From assembly GCA_018398805.1 (NCBI GenBank), contig JAGFBZ010000327.1, forward strand, positions 277,001-341,000: DNA of 64,000 nt. Direction: 5' to 3'. The translations under genes were made by a program, and so were the position numbers. A model generated the notes under the pieces. That model did no database searches. It saw nothing but the letters and a program-made list of their open reading frames with translations, and was not told the origin of the DNA. Origin of the DNA: Hirundichthys speculiger (lineage: Eukaryota > Chordata > Actinopteri > Beloniformes > Exocoetidae). Of the stretch, positions 10,890 to 20,917 are shown one piece after another (within the stretch, counting starts at the first letter, position 1; every line of letters begins with the position of its first letter).

Positions 10890-11319
10890 ACAGGTCCCGT
10901 GGACGAGTACATGCTCCCCTTTGAGGAGGAGGTGGGACAGCACCCGTCTCTGGAGGACATGCAGGAGGTGGTGGTCCATAAGAAGCTGCGGCCGTGTCTG
11001 CGCGACTGCTGGCAGAAGCACCTGGTGAGTGGGTCACGTGACCCGAGCAGGACACCTGTGGAGGTCCAGCTGGACCGGCTCTGACTGCTCCGTCTCCGTC
11101 CCTGTCCCTGTCCCTGTCCCTCAGGGTCTGGCCATGCTCTGCGAGACCATCGAGGACTGCTGGGACCACGAGGCCGAGGCCCGCCTGTCCGCCGGCTGCG
11201 TGGAGGAGCGCATCGGCCAAATGCAGCGCCAGGCGCCCGTCATCGGCCCCGAGGAGATCGTCACCGTGGTCACCATGGTGACGAACGTGGACCTCCCTCC
11301 CAAGGAGTCCAGCTTATGA
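1096..11319 (+). CDS. acvr2a: Activin receptor type-2A, kinase half of gene (7 exons, 5' part outside window)
   Basis: Type II serine/threonine kinase receptor of the TGF-beta superfamily. It sits in the plasma membrane, binds activins and related ligands and phosphorylates type I receptors, which activate SMADs. Exons read 1096-1239, 1801-1944, 8798-8943, 9027-9143, 9230-9368, 10894-11024 and 11125-11319, all with GT donors and AG acceptors. The spliced frame gives the P-loop [11 protein letters not shown], the VAVKIF lysine, HRDIKSKN catalytic loop, [15 protein letters not shown] and a C-terminus ending in PPKESSL. The tail with [26 protein letters not shown] composition and the phrase [12 protein letters not shown] fit ACVR2A better than ACVR2B. 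Odd: the exon at 9027-9143 carries two extra bases straight after ADFGLA, so the frame as given stops in the activation segment. Which fish duplicate this is cannot be told. Confidence 0.95.
1801..1944 (+). CDS. acvr2a: acvr2a exon: kinase helix C and hinge
   Basis: 48 codons, in phase at both ends. It contains WQNEYEIYS (helix C with the conserved glutamate), [11 protein letters not shown] and the hinge segment [10 protein letters not shown]. The acceptor is TCCTCTGCAG and the donor GAAG|GTACGC. Confidence 0.95.
2490..5575. repeat. 23-base minisatellite, about 3.1 kb
   Basis: Tandem copies with core GGTCTCTCTGGACCTCATGA, roughly 130 units with many one- to three-base indels and truncated variants such as GGTCTCTGTACCTCATGA. 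Each unit carries the palindrome TCATGA. Indels break the frame often, so only short open frames occur on either strand and none looks like a gene. Confidence 0.97.
6222..6600. repeat. Tandem repeat of palindromic GGTTAAC/GCTAAC units
   Basis: About ten units of the type GGGTTAACCCCTCTCTGAAG followed by GCTCCAGGGTTAGC. Inside are short palindromes, for example GTTAGCATTAATGCTAAC near 6284-6305, so single strands could fold. Confidence 0.9.
7876..8656. mobile_element. Nested MITE, mariner-like, TA-flanked
   Basis: The left end TACAGCGCTACCTCTACTTA and the right end, whose reverse complement starts TACAGTGGTACCTCTACTTA, form about 24-base inverted repeats with three or so mismatches, flanked by TA at both ends. 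Length about 780 bases, no coding capacity. It includes a 33-base repeat at 8363-8470. Confidence 0.75.
8363..8470. repeat. 33-base tandem repeat, three copies
   Basis: Three near-identical copies of a unit with core AGCCAATGGGATGCCAGGAA inside the nested MITE. The copy of the MITE at 61911 is truncated before this point. Confidence 0.9.
8798..8943 (+). CDS. acvr2a: acvr2a exon: kinase helices D and E
   Basis: Encodes [20 protein letters not shown] through [11 protein letters not shown] to SIAH and the first two bases of the arginine of HRD. The donor CAG|GTACGC splits that codon, and the next exon starts with the missing G. Confidence 0.95.
9027..9143 (+). CDS. acvr2a: acvr2a exon: catalytic loop and DFG, with 2-base frameshift
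   Basis: Reads [20 protein letters not shown] then GLA in one frame and [14 protein letters not shown] in another. The expected LALKFEAG needs CTCGCTCTGAAG, but the sequence has CTCGCTCCCTGAAG at 9091-9104, two bases longer. The exon is 117 bases where 115 would keep phase with both neighbours. As written it terminates at once after DFGLAP. The donor CAG|GTGGAG is weaker than the others in this gene. Confidence 0.9.
9230..9368 (+). CDS. acvr2a: acvr2a exon: activation segment end and helix F
   Basis: Begins [20 protein letters not shown] and continues [23 protein letters not shown], with the APE motif and the helix F aspartate. 46 codons plus one base of the split glycine codon completed at 10894. 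Introns before it are 83 and 86 bases, very short. Confidence 0.95.
9430..10276. repeat. 50-base minisatellite with 300-base higher-order period
   Basis: About 17 copies of a 50-base unit with core CCACCTGCTGGACCTCAAAC. A variant unit with CCACCACCAG recurs exactly 300 bases apart (near 9580 and 9880), so six-unit blocks were duplicated. It fills most of the 9369-10893 acvr2a intron and ends against a Tc1 fragment. Confidence 0.95.
10375..10470 (+). mobile_element. Tc1/mariner transposase fragment
   Basis: Translates to [20 protein letters not shown], close to the DE(W)KNVxWSDES region around the second catalytic aspartate of Tc1-type transposases. Sequence on both sides has decayed beyond recognition, and there are no inverted repeats visible. 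It begins about 100 bases after the 50-base array ends. The rest of the intron up to 10830 shows nothing else. Confidence 0.75.
10833..10887. repeat. (TG)n microsatellite at a 3' splice site
   Basis: An uninterrupted run of about 27 TG dinucleotides that ends in TCCACAG|GTCCCGTG, so the repeat stops about six bases before the acceptor of the acvr2a exon at 10894. It takes the place of a normal polypyrimidine tract. Confidence 0.97.
10894..11024 (+). CDS. acvr2a: acvr2a exon: kinase C-lobe
   Basis: Encodes [20 protein letters not shown] then [20 protein letters not shown] and KHL. 43 codons after two bases that complete a split glycine. Donor CTG|GTGAGT. The DMQ and CWQKH residues favour the 2A over the 2B paralogue. 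Confidence 0.95.
11125..11319 (+). CDS. acvr2a: acvr2a terminal coding exon
   Basis: Starts [20 protein letters not shown], continues [10 protein letters not shown] and ends [11 protein letters not shown] with a TGA at 11317-11319. The C-terminal ESSL is a PDZ-binding-type end known for ACVR2A. Confidence 0.96.
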   Translation, partial: GLAMLCETIEDCWDHEAEARLSAGCVEERIGQMQRQAPVIGPEEIVTVVTMVTNVDLPPKESSL

Positions 11320-11649
11320 TCGGCCAATCAGGCGACAGATGAGCTCCAGAAACCAACCTGAGTGGACGAAGGTCCGGCCCTGGATGGTCGGCGTCCCGTC
11401 TGACTTCCTGTTTCCTTTTTTCTTTGAGTCTTTTCTGTCCTCGGACCGCTGCTGGAACCTCCCGCCTCCACCCCCCCGTCGCCCCGCCTCCACCCCCCCA
11501 TGGCCCCGCCTCCACCTCATTGTGACGTGTGGACATTGTCCCGGTGGAGACGCCGTCGTCCTGAGCGACGGTTCAGGGTCGGATGGCGGCGCCGCGCTCA
11601 GAAAACACTTTGATCATGTATCGTTTTTATAAACACACACACTCACACA

Positions 11650-11915
11650 CACACACACTCGCAGGAGGGCGACCCGGATACTGACCCGGAACCACGGTCC
11701 TGCAGGACACTCGCAGCAGGGCGACCCGGATACTGACCCGGAAACACGGTCCTGCAGGACACTCGCAGCAGGGCGACCCGGATACTGACCCGGAAACACG
11801 GTCCTGCAGGACACTCGCAGCAGGGCGACCCGGATACTGACCCGGAAACACGGTCCTGCAGGACACTCGCAGCAGGGCGACCCGGATACTGACCCGGAAA
11901 CACGGTCCTGCAGGG
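11650..11915. repeat. 52-base tandem repeat in acvr2a 3' region
   Basis: Five copies, core GGGCGACCCGGATACTGACC, preceded by a short CA tract (11633-11660). It lies about 330 bases after the acvr2a stop, so it is probably in the 3' UTR. Confidence 0.93.
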
Positions 11916-12191
11916 AAACCTCACTGACCCGACAGAAAAGCTGACGAGCCGTCGACACGTTTGCTGTTTTCATGACTATCGTTCTGCCAACAAGCATCTG
12001 AATGTTCTGGTGAAATGCTGCTGTAAATAGTTCTGGACCCAGAACCACCTGCTAATCAAGCTTATTTTAACGAGGGGGGCGGGGCCGAGCGTTACGACGA
12101 TTTAAAACCATAAACCTCCTTCAACCTGGTATACCTCAGTTCACACAGACAGTTTCATTTGGCCCCTCCCCTGTTCAGACCCTGAGTGACA

Positions 12192-13065
12192 GTGCTCATG
12201 GGTAACGTAGTCCCACACCAGGTGCTCATGGGTAACGTAGTCCCACACCAGGTGTTCATGGGTAACGTAGTCCCACACCAGGTGTCATGGGTAACGTAGT
12301 CCCACACCAGGTGTTCATGGGTAACGTAGTCCCACACCAGGTGCTCATGGGTAACGTAGTCCCCCACCAGGTGTTCATGGGTAACGTAGTCCCCCACCAG
12401 GTGCTCATGGGTAACGTAGTCCCACACCAGGTGTTCATGGGTAACGTAGTCCCACACCAGGGGGTCATGGGTAACGTAGTCCCCCACCAGGTGCTCATGG
12501 GTAACGTAGTCCCACACCAGGTGTTCATGGGTAACGTAGTCCCACACCAGGTGCTCATGGGTAACGTAGTCCCACACCAGTTGCTCATGGGTAACGTATT
12601 CCCACACCAGGTGTTCATGGGTAACGTAGTCCCACACCAGTTGCTCATGGGTAACGTAGTCCCACACCAGGTGTTCATGGGTAACGTAGTCCCCCACCAG
12701 GTGTTCATGGGTAACGTAGTCCCACACCAGGTGTTCATGGGTAACGTAGTCCCACACCAGGTGCTCATGGGTAACGTAGTCCCCCACCAGGTGCTCATGG
12801 GTAACGTAGTCCCCCACCAGGTGTTCATGGGTAACGTAGTCCCCCACCAGGTGTTCATGGGTAACGTAGTCCCACACCAGGTGTTCATGGGTAACGTAGT
12901 CCCCCACCAGGTGCTCATGGGTAACGTAGTCCCACACCAGGTGCTCATGGGTAACGTAGTCCCCCACCAGGTGCTCATGGGTAACGTAGTCCAACACCAG
13001 GTGCTCATGGGTAACGTAGTCCCCCACCAGGTGTTCATGGGTAACGTAGTCCCACACCAGGTGTT
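12192..13065. repeat. 30-base minisatellite, stop-free in three frames
   Basis: About 29 copies with core CATGGGTAACGTAGTCCCAC, very regular. Because 30 is a multiple of three, open frames of 270-300 codons arise on both strands with ten-residue periods (for example WDYVTHEHLV on the minus strand). No promoter, splice context or homologue supports translation. Confidence 0.97.
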
Positions 13066-13844
13066 CCTGAACCTTCTCACGTCGTTTCTGCTCCTCTTTG
13101 ATTTGAACTGTTGTTACTTTTGTTTGGGATGAAAACGATGAAGTTTGTCATTGAAAGTGATTTTATTCTTTAATTATTTTAGGTTTGCTGTGTCAACTTG
13201 CCAACGAGCTTCGTTTAAATCATGACGGTTAATCACGTGTTGGAAGCCTGATCTCAGACTGGTGGGTTTCTGGGCTCAGCTGGGTGGGTTGGGCTGAAGC
13301 GGGTCGTCTGGACGGATCCGTCTGTCCTCAGCTGAGCCAGCTTTTCTTCTTCTCCTGTTTTTGACGCACCTCAGGAAGCTTCTGTCCACCTCATCACCCT
13401 CGCCTGTCTCCAACTGGATTACCTCCGCTCGCGCCAACCGTTTCTACCCACCGAAGGTGAGAAGGTGGAGTGAACCTGCTCAGATCACGTTCACGCTGCT
13501 TCTCAGCTCATCCAGCTGGACTCCTGGTTCCGCCCGGAGAACTAACAGCTCCCGGGTTTACTTCTGCCGGTCTTTGTCACGTTGACACGAACCAAACACG
13601 GCAGTCCAACACGAGGAATCTGTCTCATCCTGGTGCCATTTCTACGTCTCCAGACTCAGAGGTCGTGTAGATGTCAGGCCAAACGGATGTATCTGTCACC
13701 GCCGTGACGCTTTCCAGTCTTTATTTGCTCTGAGCGGCGCCGGGTCGCTGGTGCCGCCAGACCCGCGGTCCCTCCTGGAGCTCTGGGGCGCTTTCAGTGG
13801 ACGCAGTTTAAAATCACCGTCCAGCACGCTGGGAGACGCAGCCG

Positions 13845-13930
13845 CGCTGTCCTCGCTGTCCCTGCTGTCCCTGCTGTCCCCGCTGTCCCTGCTGTCCCTG
13901 CTGTCCTCACTGTCCCCGCTGTCCTCGCTG
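13845..13930. repeat. Short GCTGTCC-type tandem repeat
   Basis: Nine-base units, GCTGTCCCT with variants, about nine copies. Confidence 0.85.
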
Positions 13931-14354
13931 CACCGTCTCAGTGGGCGGGAAAACAGCAGAAAACACTACAGATGTGCAGGAGTTTCACCTGCACCAATCC
14001 TGATGAACTAAAGCAGATTTTCCACGGAAACATGAACAAGTTAAAGCACTAAAGGGTCAAAGGTCGTGAGGATTATTTCCAGGTTTATTTCCAGGTTTAT
14101 TTCCAGCTCACTAGAACGTCTAAGCCATCAATCACCTTCATACCGTAGCACGAGATCAAACATCTGCTGCTTACTTTTGCTGCTGTTTTTCTCCAAATCA
14201 ATCAGCCATTAAGATGAAGAGGGGGGGGGGGGGGGGTCTGACCCCAGCAGCCCCCCAGTAACACCTACCTCACAGGTTACCTGGGGACGACGTGGCCCAG
14301 CAGCCAACAGAACCGGTTCCTGCAGCAGGACCGGGTCTGAAGTGGGTTTCCTGG

Positions 14355-14835
14355 GTGCTCCTGGACTGGAGGGGGGCGGAGCTCCTTCAGAGGAGGAGGA
14401 GCAGGGCGAGGCAGCGTTGCAGCAGCTCCGAGGGTTAGCGTTAGCGGTTGCTAACGCTAACGTTGCAGCGTTAGCGGTAGCGCCCTTTGAGCTGCTCCTG
14501 GACTGGAGAGGTCGAAGCTCCTTCAGAGGAGGAAGAGCAGGAGGAAGAGCAGGGCGAGGCAGCATTGCAGCAGCTCCGAGGGTTAGCGTTAGCGGTAGCG
14601 GTAGCGCCCTCTGAGGTGCTCCTGGACTGGAGGGGGGCGGAGCTCCTTCAGAGGAGGAAGAGCAGGGCGAGGCAGCGTTGCAGCAGCTCAGAGGGTTAGC
14701 GTTAGCGGTAGCGTTAGCGCCCTCTGAGCTGCTCCTGGACTGGAGGAGGGCGGAGCTCCTTCAGAGGAGGAAGAGCAGGGCGAGGCAGCGTTGCAGCAGC
14801 TCCGAGGGTTAGCATTAGCGTTAGCATTAGCGCCC
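14355..14835. repeat. Four-copy tandem repeat of about 115 bases
   Basis: Units contain CTCCTGGACTGGAGGGGGGC, a GAGGAGGAAGAGCAGGGCGA stretch and a GTTAGCGTTAGCG tail whose number of GTTAGCG copies varies. A 16-base G run precedes the array at about 14221-14237. Confidence 0.9.
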
Positions 14836-14982
14836 CCTGGAGGCCACATCAGAGCTCCAGCGTGCGACTGCGTGACTTTAAACTGCCTCCAGAAAGCGTC
14901 CCGGCCGTCAGACACCATTCAGGGATTCAGTACTATGCTTTTCTAAGTTCTAGCCAGTTATATGCAACCAACCTGCAGGAGT

Positions 14983-14983
<1 letters not shown>

Positions 14984-15026
<43 letters not shown>
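14984..15026. repeat. (CA)n microsatellite
   Basis: About 21 uninterrupted CA dinucleotides. Confidence 0.97.
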
Positions 15027-15028
<2 letters not shown>

Positions 15029-15173
15029 TAACTTGTAGCATTTTAATTTTTTTAATCTGTGATATTGATGCATATTGATATGTTGTATTTATTTTTTAAT
15101 TTCCTGGCCTGAGGTTTGGGGGATCAGAGCTCAGGTGCGACTCTAAAGTTGGCACGACTTCTGCTTGTTGTTG

Positions 15174-15213
15174 TGGGGGGGAGGGGGGAGGGGGGGGGGG
15201 AGGGGGGGGGGGG
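15174..15213. repeat. G-run tract, quadruplex-prone
   Basis: Runs of 6 to 12 guanines separated by single adenines over 40 bases, enough for several G-quadruplexes on the plus strand. Confidence 0.9.
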
Positions 15214-15542
15214 TTGTGATTCAGGAATTACTTTAATTAATTGAAAAGAAAAAGATATAAAGTGTACCAAGCTTCTTTCTATTTAGTCTATGGACAAACA
15301 ACCGAGATTGAATGTTCTCCAGACTGCTGGTTGGAGCTACCCGGACCTCCAGCAGCTCCCTGGACTCCAGAGGGTTTCTGGGCCGCTGTCTGTGACGGCG
15401 CCACCTGCTGGAGAAAACCGTAAAAGCCTCCCGTTCCAGCAGCCGCAAACACAAACTCCCGTCTCCCAGCGTCCTCAAACGCCTCGTCACCCCCCCCCCC
15501 CAGGTCCTGCTGGCTGGACGGGTCCTTCTACAGTTTTCTACG

Positions 15543-15610
15543 GCGGCGCCCTGCAGCCCGGCGCCCTGCAGCCCGGCGCCCTGCAGCCCGGCGCCCTGCA
15601 GCCCGGCGCC
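15543..15610. repeat. 15-base tandem repeat GGCGCCCTGCAGCCC
   Basis: Almost five identical copies, each with the palindromes GGCGCC and CTGCAG. A CCCCCCCCCC run lies just before at about 15490-15500. Confidence 0.93.
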
Positions 15611-15764
15611 CCCCTTTGCTGTGCATCTAAACTACCAGTGAACATTGTGTCTTGTTGCCCCCCCACTTTAAGAAGTCTAGGATGTACAGACATAAATACC
15701 TGTATCGACTATTTACTCTGAGCTCAATCTTTATAAGTGCGTGTTGAACTACATTCATCCGCTG

Positions 15765-15930
15765 GGCGTGGCCTGGCTGTGGGCGTGGCCTGGCTGTGGC
15801 CCCTCCCCCTGACTGTGAAATATGACTCCAGCTGAGCTGAAAAAGACGCATCCAGAAAAGCACTTAAAGTTCTGACGGACTGACGGGGAGGAGCCTGTTC
15901 AGAGGGGAGGAGCCTGTTCAGAGGGGAGGA
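15765..15930. repeat. Two short duplications
   Basis: GGGCGTGGCCTGGCTGT is duplicated at about 15765-15800, and GGGGAGGAGCCTGTTCAGA is repeated three times at about 15880-15930. Confidence 0.8.
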
Positions 15931-16167
15931 GCCTAACCCATCATCCACTACGGCTCATCCATTCCAGCGTCTGTCCTCCTCTCTGCGTCTCCTGGACAGA
16001 TGTGGGAGGAGTCATGGACCTGCAGTCTGATTGGTCCAGTCGCCGGGCCTCAGACCCGCCAGCGGTCCGGCGCCGCCCAGCAGGTGTTTAAAGCGTCGGT
16101 CTGGTCACCTTCTGAACTTCATCAGAAAAACCTCCGAAGGTGAAACGTGACACCTGAAACATGTGAC

Positions 16168-16425
16168 TCTAATAATAATAATAATAATAATGTGAACACG
16201 GAAGCTGCGGTGCTGACACCTGGACCGGACCCACACCTGGACTGGACCACACCTGGACCGGACCCACACCTGGACTGGACCCACACCTGGACCAGACCCA
16301 CACCTGGACTGGACCCACACCTGGACCGGACCCACACCTGGACCAGACCCACACCTGGACCGGAATCACACCTGGACTCACACCTGGACTCACACCTGGA
16401 CCGGACCCACACCTGGCTGCTGCTC
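16168..16425. repeat. (AAT)n followed by 17-base CACCTGGACCGGACCCA repeat
   Basis: A short AAT run at 16168-16190, then about 12 copies of a 17-base unit with variants of ACCGGACCCACACCTGG. Confidence 0.92.
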
Positions 16426-16479
16426 TGAAGCAGCTGCAGAGGACGAGGACTCAGCACCATCACAGCCGGCCCCGGGTCA

Positions 16480-17690
16480 GCTGGTCCCAGGTCTGGTCCC
16501 AGGTCTAGTCCCAGGTCTGGTCCCGGTTCTGGTCCCAGGTCTGGTCCTGGTTCTGGTCCCAGGTCTGGTCCCAGGTCTGGTCCTGGATCTAGTCCCAGGT
16601 CTGGTCCCGGTTCTGGTCCCGGGTCTAGTCCTGAGTCTGGTCCTGGGTCCGGTCCCAGGTCTAGTCCCGGGTCTGGTCCCAGGTCTGGTCCCAGGTCTGG
16701 TCCCAGGTCTGGTCCTGGTTCTGGTCCCAGGTCTGGTCCTGGATCTAGTCCCAGGTCTGGTCCCGGTTCTGGTCCCAGGTCTGGTCCCAGGTCTAGTCCC
16801 GGGTCTGGTCCCAGGTCTGCTCCCGGGTCTGGTCCCAGGTCTAGTTCCCGGGTCTGCTCCCGGGTCTGTTCCCAGGTCTAGTTCCCGGGTCTGCTCCCAG
16901 GTCTGCTCCCAGGTCTGGTCCCGGGTTTGGTCCCGGGTCTGTTCCCAGGTCTAGTTCCCAGGTCTAGTCCAGGGTCTAGTCCCAGGTCTGGTCCCGGGTC
17001 TGGTCATGAGTCTGTTCCCAGGTCCGGTCCCGGGTCTAGTCCCAGGTCTGGTCTTGGGTCAGCTGGTCCCAGGTCTGGTCCTGGTTCTGTTCCCAGGTCT
17101 AGTCCCAGGTCTGGTCCCAGGTCTGCTCCCGGGTCTGTTCCCAGGTCTAGTTCCCGGGTCTGCTCCCAGGTCTGGTCCCAGGTCCGGTCCCAGGTCTAGT
17201 CCCGGGTCTGTTCCCGGGTCTGGTCCCGGGTCTAGTCCTTGGTTTGGTCCCGGGTCTGGTCCCGGGTCTAGTACCAGGTCTGGTCCCGGGTCTGGTCCCA
17301 GGTCTGGTCCTGGGTCTAGTTCCCGGTCTGGTCCCAGGTCTGGTCACAGGTCTGGTCCCGGGTCTAGTCCTTGGTTTGGTCCCGGGTCTGGTCCCGGGTC
17401 TGGTCCCAGGTCTGGTCCTGAGTCTGTTCCCAGGTCTGGTCCCGGGTCTAGTACCAGGTCTGGTCCCGGGTCTGGTCCTGGGTCTAGTTCCCGGTCTAGT
17501 CCCGGGTCTAGTCCCGGGTCTGGTCCCAGGTCTGGTCCTGAGTCTGTTCCCAGGTCTAGTCCCAGGTCTGGTCCCAGGTCCGGGTCCAGGTCCGGTCCCA
17601 GGTCCGGTCCTGGTTCTGGTCCTGGTTCTGGTCCCAGGTCCGGTCCTGGTTCTGGTCCCAGGTCCGGTCCCGGGTCTGGATCAGCGCCGC
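16480..17690. repeat. 12-base minisatellite AGGTCTGGTCCC, 1.2 kb
   Basis: About 100 copies of the 12-base unit with C/T and A/G variants (GGGTCTGGTCCC, AGGTCTAGTCCC). It gives open frames of up to 236 codons of PGSGPRSGPG type and PGLVPGLV type, which are repeat artefacts. A related GGTTCTGGTTCTGTTTCT run follows at 17757-17815. Confidence 0.95.
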
Positions 17691-18344
17691 AGCTCTCCGT
17701 CAGTTTTCTCAGCTGAACTCATCCGTGATGTAAATAAATGTTTCTAGATTGTGAAGCTTCTGGTTCTGGTTCTGTTTCTGGTTCTGGTTCTGTTTCTGGT
17801 TCTGTTTCTTTGATTTCTGTCAACTGAAGTTAGAAACCTGCACATCTGACACACCTGCACTGAAAACAGGTTCTGGTTCTGGTTCCACATCGGTCCATCT
17901 GGGTCACCAGGTGGCGCCGACGTCCCTGGATGCAGGTGAGCTTTGATCAGGTGTCAGAGGATTCTGATCACCTGGAGGAGGAGCCATCAGAACCACCTGC
18001 TGAGTGACTCACCTGGATCAGCGGGCAGCAGCGGTCCTGCAGCCGTCACAGGTTTGATTCCCAGCCGGAGACCCGTCACTGTCTTCAGTTCATAAAGACC
18101 ACCGGACCGGACCGGACCGGACCCTGAAAGGACGGATTCAGTTCTAGAAGGTTGAACCTTCTACGTTTGTTTTAAATCAAGTTTAAATCAGTTCAGGTTC
18201 TGGTTCTGGTTCTGGTGAGTCTGGTTCAAGTTAATTTTGATGAACTGCTGATTTAATTAGATTAAAACGAGAACGTTTACAGGTTCGAACCAAAATGATC
18301 AAAGAGGAAACATGTTTAACGATGACATGAAAGCTGGAGGGTTC

Positions 18345-18555
18345 AGGGACCAAAACCAGCTCCAGGTCCAAAACCAGCTCCAGGTCCAAAACCAGGTCCA
18401 GGTCCAAAACCAGGTCCGGGTCCAAAACCAGGTCCGGGTCCAAAACCAGCTCCGGGTCCAAAACCAGGTCCGGGTCCAAAACCTGGTCCAGGTCCAAAAC
18501 CTGGTCCAGGTCCAAAACCAGCTCCAGGTCCAAAACCAGCTCCAGGTCCAGGGTT
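18345..18555. repeat. 18-base tandem repeat AAAACCAGCTCCAGGTCC
   Basis: About 11 to 12 copies with A/G variation in CCAGGTCC versus CCGGGTCC. Confidence 0.93.
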
Positions 18556-18777
18556 CGGTTTCAGGCTTCTGTGTGGAAGTTAAAATGATCAGCGCCGAGG
18601 TTTTCTGTAGTCATGGAAACAGCGTGTCCTCTGTTTATGAATTAATTTCTATATTTGAGGTCAAACGTCTCCAACGAGCTTCAGGGTGATTAAACAGATT
18701 TAATTAATTAATGATGTCATTGATCCATTTAAACTCACAAGAGCAGCTGCAGAAAATAAAACTGCAGCACAGACCGA

Positions 18778-19695
18778 CCCTGCTAACAGCGCTAAAACCC
18801 GCAGGAGCCGCTAACGGCGCTAAAACCCGCAGGAGCTGCTAACGCCGCTAAAACCCGCAGGAGCCGCTAACAGCGCTAAAACCCGCAGGAGCCGCTAATG
18901 GCGCTAAAACCCACAGGAGCCGCTAACGGTGCTAAAACCCACAGGAGCCGCTAATGGTGCTAAAACCCAAAGGAGCTGCTAACAGCGCTAAAACCTGCAG
19001 GAGCTGCTAAAGTCGCTAAAACCCGCCGTAGCCACTAATGGTGCTAAAAGCCGCAGGAGCTGATAACGGTGCTAACACCTGCAGGAGCCGCTTACGGCGC
19101 TAAAACCTGCAGGAGCTGCTAACGGCGCTAAAACAGGCAGTAGCCGCTAATGGCGCAAAAAAACCGCAGGAGCTGCTAACGGCGCTAAAACCTGCAGGAG
19201 CCGCTAAAGGTGCTAAAACCTGCAGGAGCTGCTAACAGCGCTAAAATCTGCAGGAGCCGCTAATGGTGCTAAAAGCCGCAGGAGCTGATAACGGTGCTAA
19301 CACCTGCAGGAGCCGCTAACGGCGCTAAAACCTGCAGGAGCTGCTAACGGCGCTAAAACAGGCAGTAGCCGCTAATGGCGCAAAAAAACCGCAGGAGCTG
19401 CTAACGGCGCTAAAACCTGCAGGAGCCGCTAAAGGTGCTAAAACCTGCAGGAGCTGCTAACAGCGCTAAAATCTGCAGGAGCCGCTAAAGGCGCTAAAAC
19501 CTGCAGGAGCTGCTAAAGTCGCTAAAACCCGGCGTAGCCGCTAATGGCGCTAAAAACCGCAGGAGCTGATAACGGTGCTAAAACCCGCAGGAGCCGCCAA
19601 CGGCGCTACAACCCACAGGAGCCGCCAACGGCGCTAAAACCCGCAGGAGCCGCTAACGGCGCTAAAACCCACAGGAGCCGCTAACGGTGCTAAGA
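18778..19695. repeat. 28-base minisatellite with 8-unit higher-order copy
   Basis: About 32 units with core GGCGCTAAAACCCGCAGGAG. A distinctive variant containing AAACAGGCAGTAGCC recurs about 225 bases apart (near 19131 and 19356), showing an eight-unit block was duplicated. Confidence 0.95.
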
Positions 19696-20095
19696 CGGGG
19701 GGGGGACTAACCCTAACCCTGGTGAGTGGTTTTAATATCAACTCACCTTCTGAATCACTCGTTCCCTCCATTTCTGAACCAGTAAATCTGAAGGACGGGA
19801 CGTCCCGGACCAGTTCATTCATGTCTCCTGCAGCAGGAAAGGTCAAAGGTCGGGGGGACATCTGTAGGACGTCTTCTTATTTGTTCCTGTCCCTGAAACT
19901 GCAGATATCAACTCAGAATACTTTGATCCTTTAACACCAGATGTTGAGTGTTTTCTGTCTCCTCCAACATCTGGGTCCAGGCTGCACCGGGGGACGAAGA
20001 CGGACGGACGAGGACTTGGACAGAAACCCTGTTCAGGGTCACCAGCTCTGAACTCAGCAGAGAAAACCTGCTGTTGGCTGATTGGACGGACTGAA

Positions 20096-20432
20096 GTGGA
20101 GCTGCAGTACTGAACTCCTCCAGCAGGAGGCAGCAGAGCTGCAGTACTGAACTCCTCCAGCAGGAGGCAGCAGAGCTGCAGTACTGAACTCCTCCAGCAG
20201 GAGGCAGCACAGCTGCAGTACTGAACTCCTCCAGCAGGAGGTAGCAGAGCTGCAGTACTGAACTCCTCCAGCAGGAGGCAGCAGAGCTGCAGTACTGAAC
20301 TCCTCCAGCAGGAGGCAGCAGAGCTGCAGTACTGAACTCCTCCAGCAGGAGGCAGCAGAGCTGCAGTACTGAACTCCTCCAGCAGGAGGCAGCAGAGCTG
20401 CAGTACTGAACTCCTCCAGCAGGAGGCAGCAG
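20096..20432. repeat. 37-base tandem repeat with internal hairpin
   Basis: Nine nearly identical copies with core AACTCCTCCAGCAGGAGGCA. Each unit contains the inverted repeat CCTCCAGCAGGAGG, so transcripts of either strand would fold. Confidence 0.95.
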
Positions 20433-20652
20433 AGACTTGAAACTAAAACTGAAGGCAACAACCAGAAATCTTCAGTTTCTTCTCATTTGTGCTTTAATAT
20501 TTTATTTTTTTATTAATGTAGGAAATCTGCAACAGATGATGAACATGTAGGTTTATTTTGTTTTTAATAAAACAGCAGAAAAACCTAAAGCCAAGTTAAA
20601 TTTATGATTAAAAAAAAAAAAGATCCCAGTCATGAAAAACTCAACATTGACT

Positions 20653-20658
20653 TTTATT
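20653..20658 (-). terminator. orc4: orc4 poly(A) signal AATAAA
   Basis: On the minus strand AATAAA lies 77 bases past the orc4 stop codon, the usual spacing for a short 3' UTR. Its reality as the used signal is inferred. Confidence 0.6.
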
Positions 20659-20734
20659 TCCTAACGCAGCTTTTCCAGATCATTTCTTCAAACATCACAT
20701 GACTCCAGAACCAGAAGGACCAGAACCGGCCCGG

Positions 20735-20917
20735 CTAGGCGAACGCTGACGCGGCCCACTGCTTGACGTCAGTGGGGCATTGTGGGTATTTCTGCAGCGC
20801 CTCCATGATCTGACTGTGGTCCAGCAGCAGCCTCATCAGCTGGAACTCCCTCTGGGTTCTGGAGGACGGCCCGTCCACGGGTCGGATCAGCTCCAGCTGC
20901 TGCAGGTGCTCGAAGGC
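20735..20917 (-). CDS. orc4: orc4 terminal coding exon
   Basis: 60 codons from [20 protein letters not shown], through [20 protein letters not shown], to [19 protein letters not shown] and a TAG. This is the C-terminal winged-helix end. The acceptor reads CCCGCAG. Confidence 0.95.
   Translation of the reverse strand, partial: AFEHLQQLELIRPVDGPSSRTQREFQLMRLLLDHSQIMEALQKYPQCPTDVKQWAASAFA

Larger units (their letters stand above)
11320..20652. other. acvr2a 3' UTR and convergent acvr2a-orc4 spacer
   Basis: The two genes point toward each other. The acvr2a 3' UTR starts at 11320; I could not place its poly(A) site. Beyond it the spacer is mostly tandem arrays, listed separately. Stretches with no array (11320-11640, 11930-12190, 13066-13845, 13935-14355, 15030-15540, 15620-16165, 17820-18340, 19700-20090, 20440-20652) hold no recognisable gene. 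Confidence 0.7.

Noticed and set aside
12155..13132. Regular repeat array considered as a CRISPR array
   Set aside because: Units are directly joined with no spacers of differing sequence, and the host is a vertebrate.
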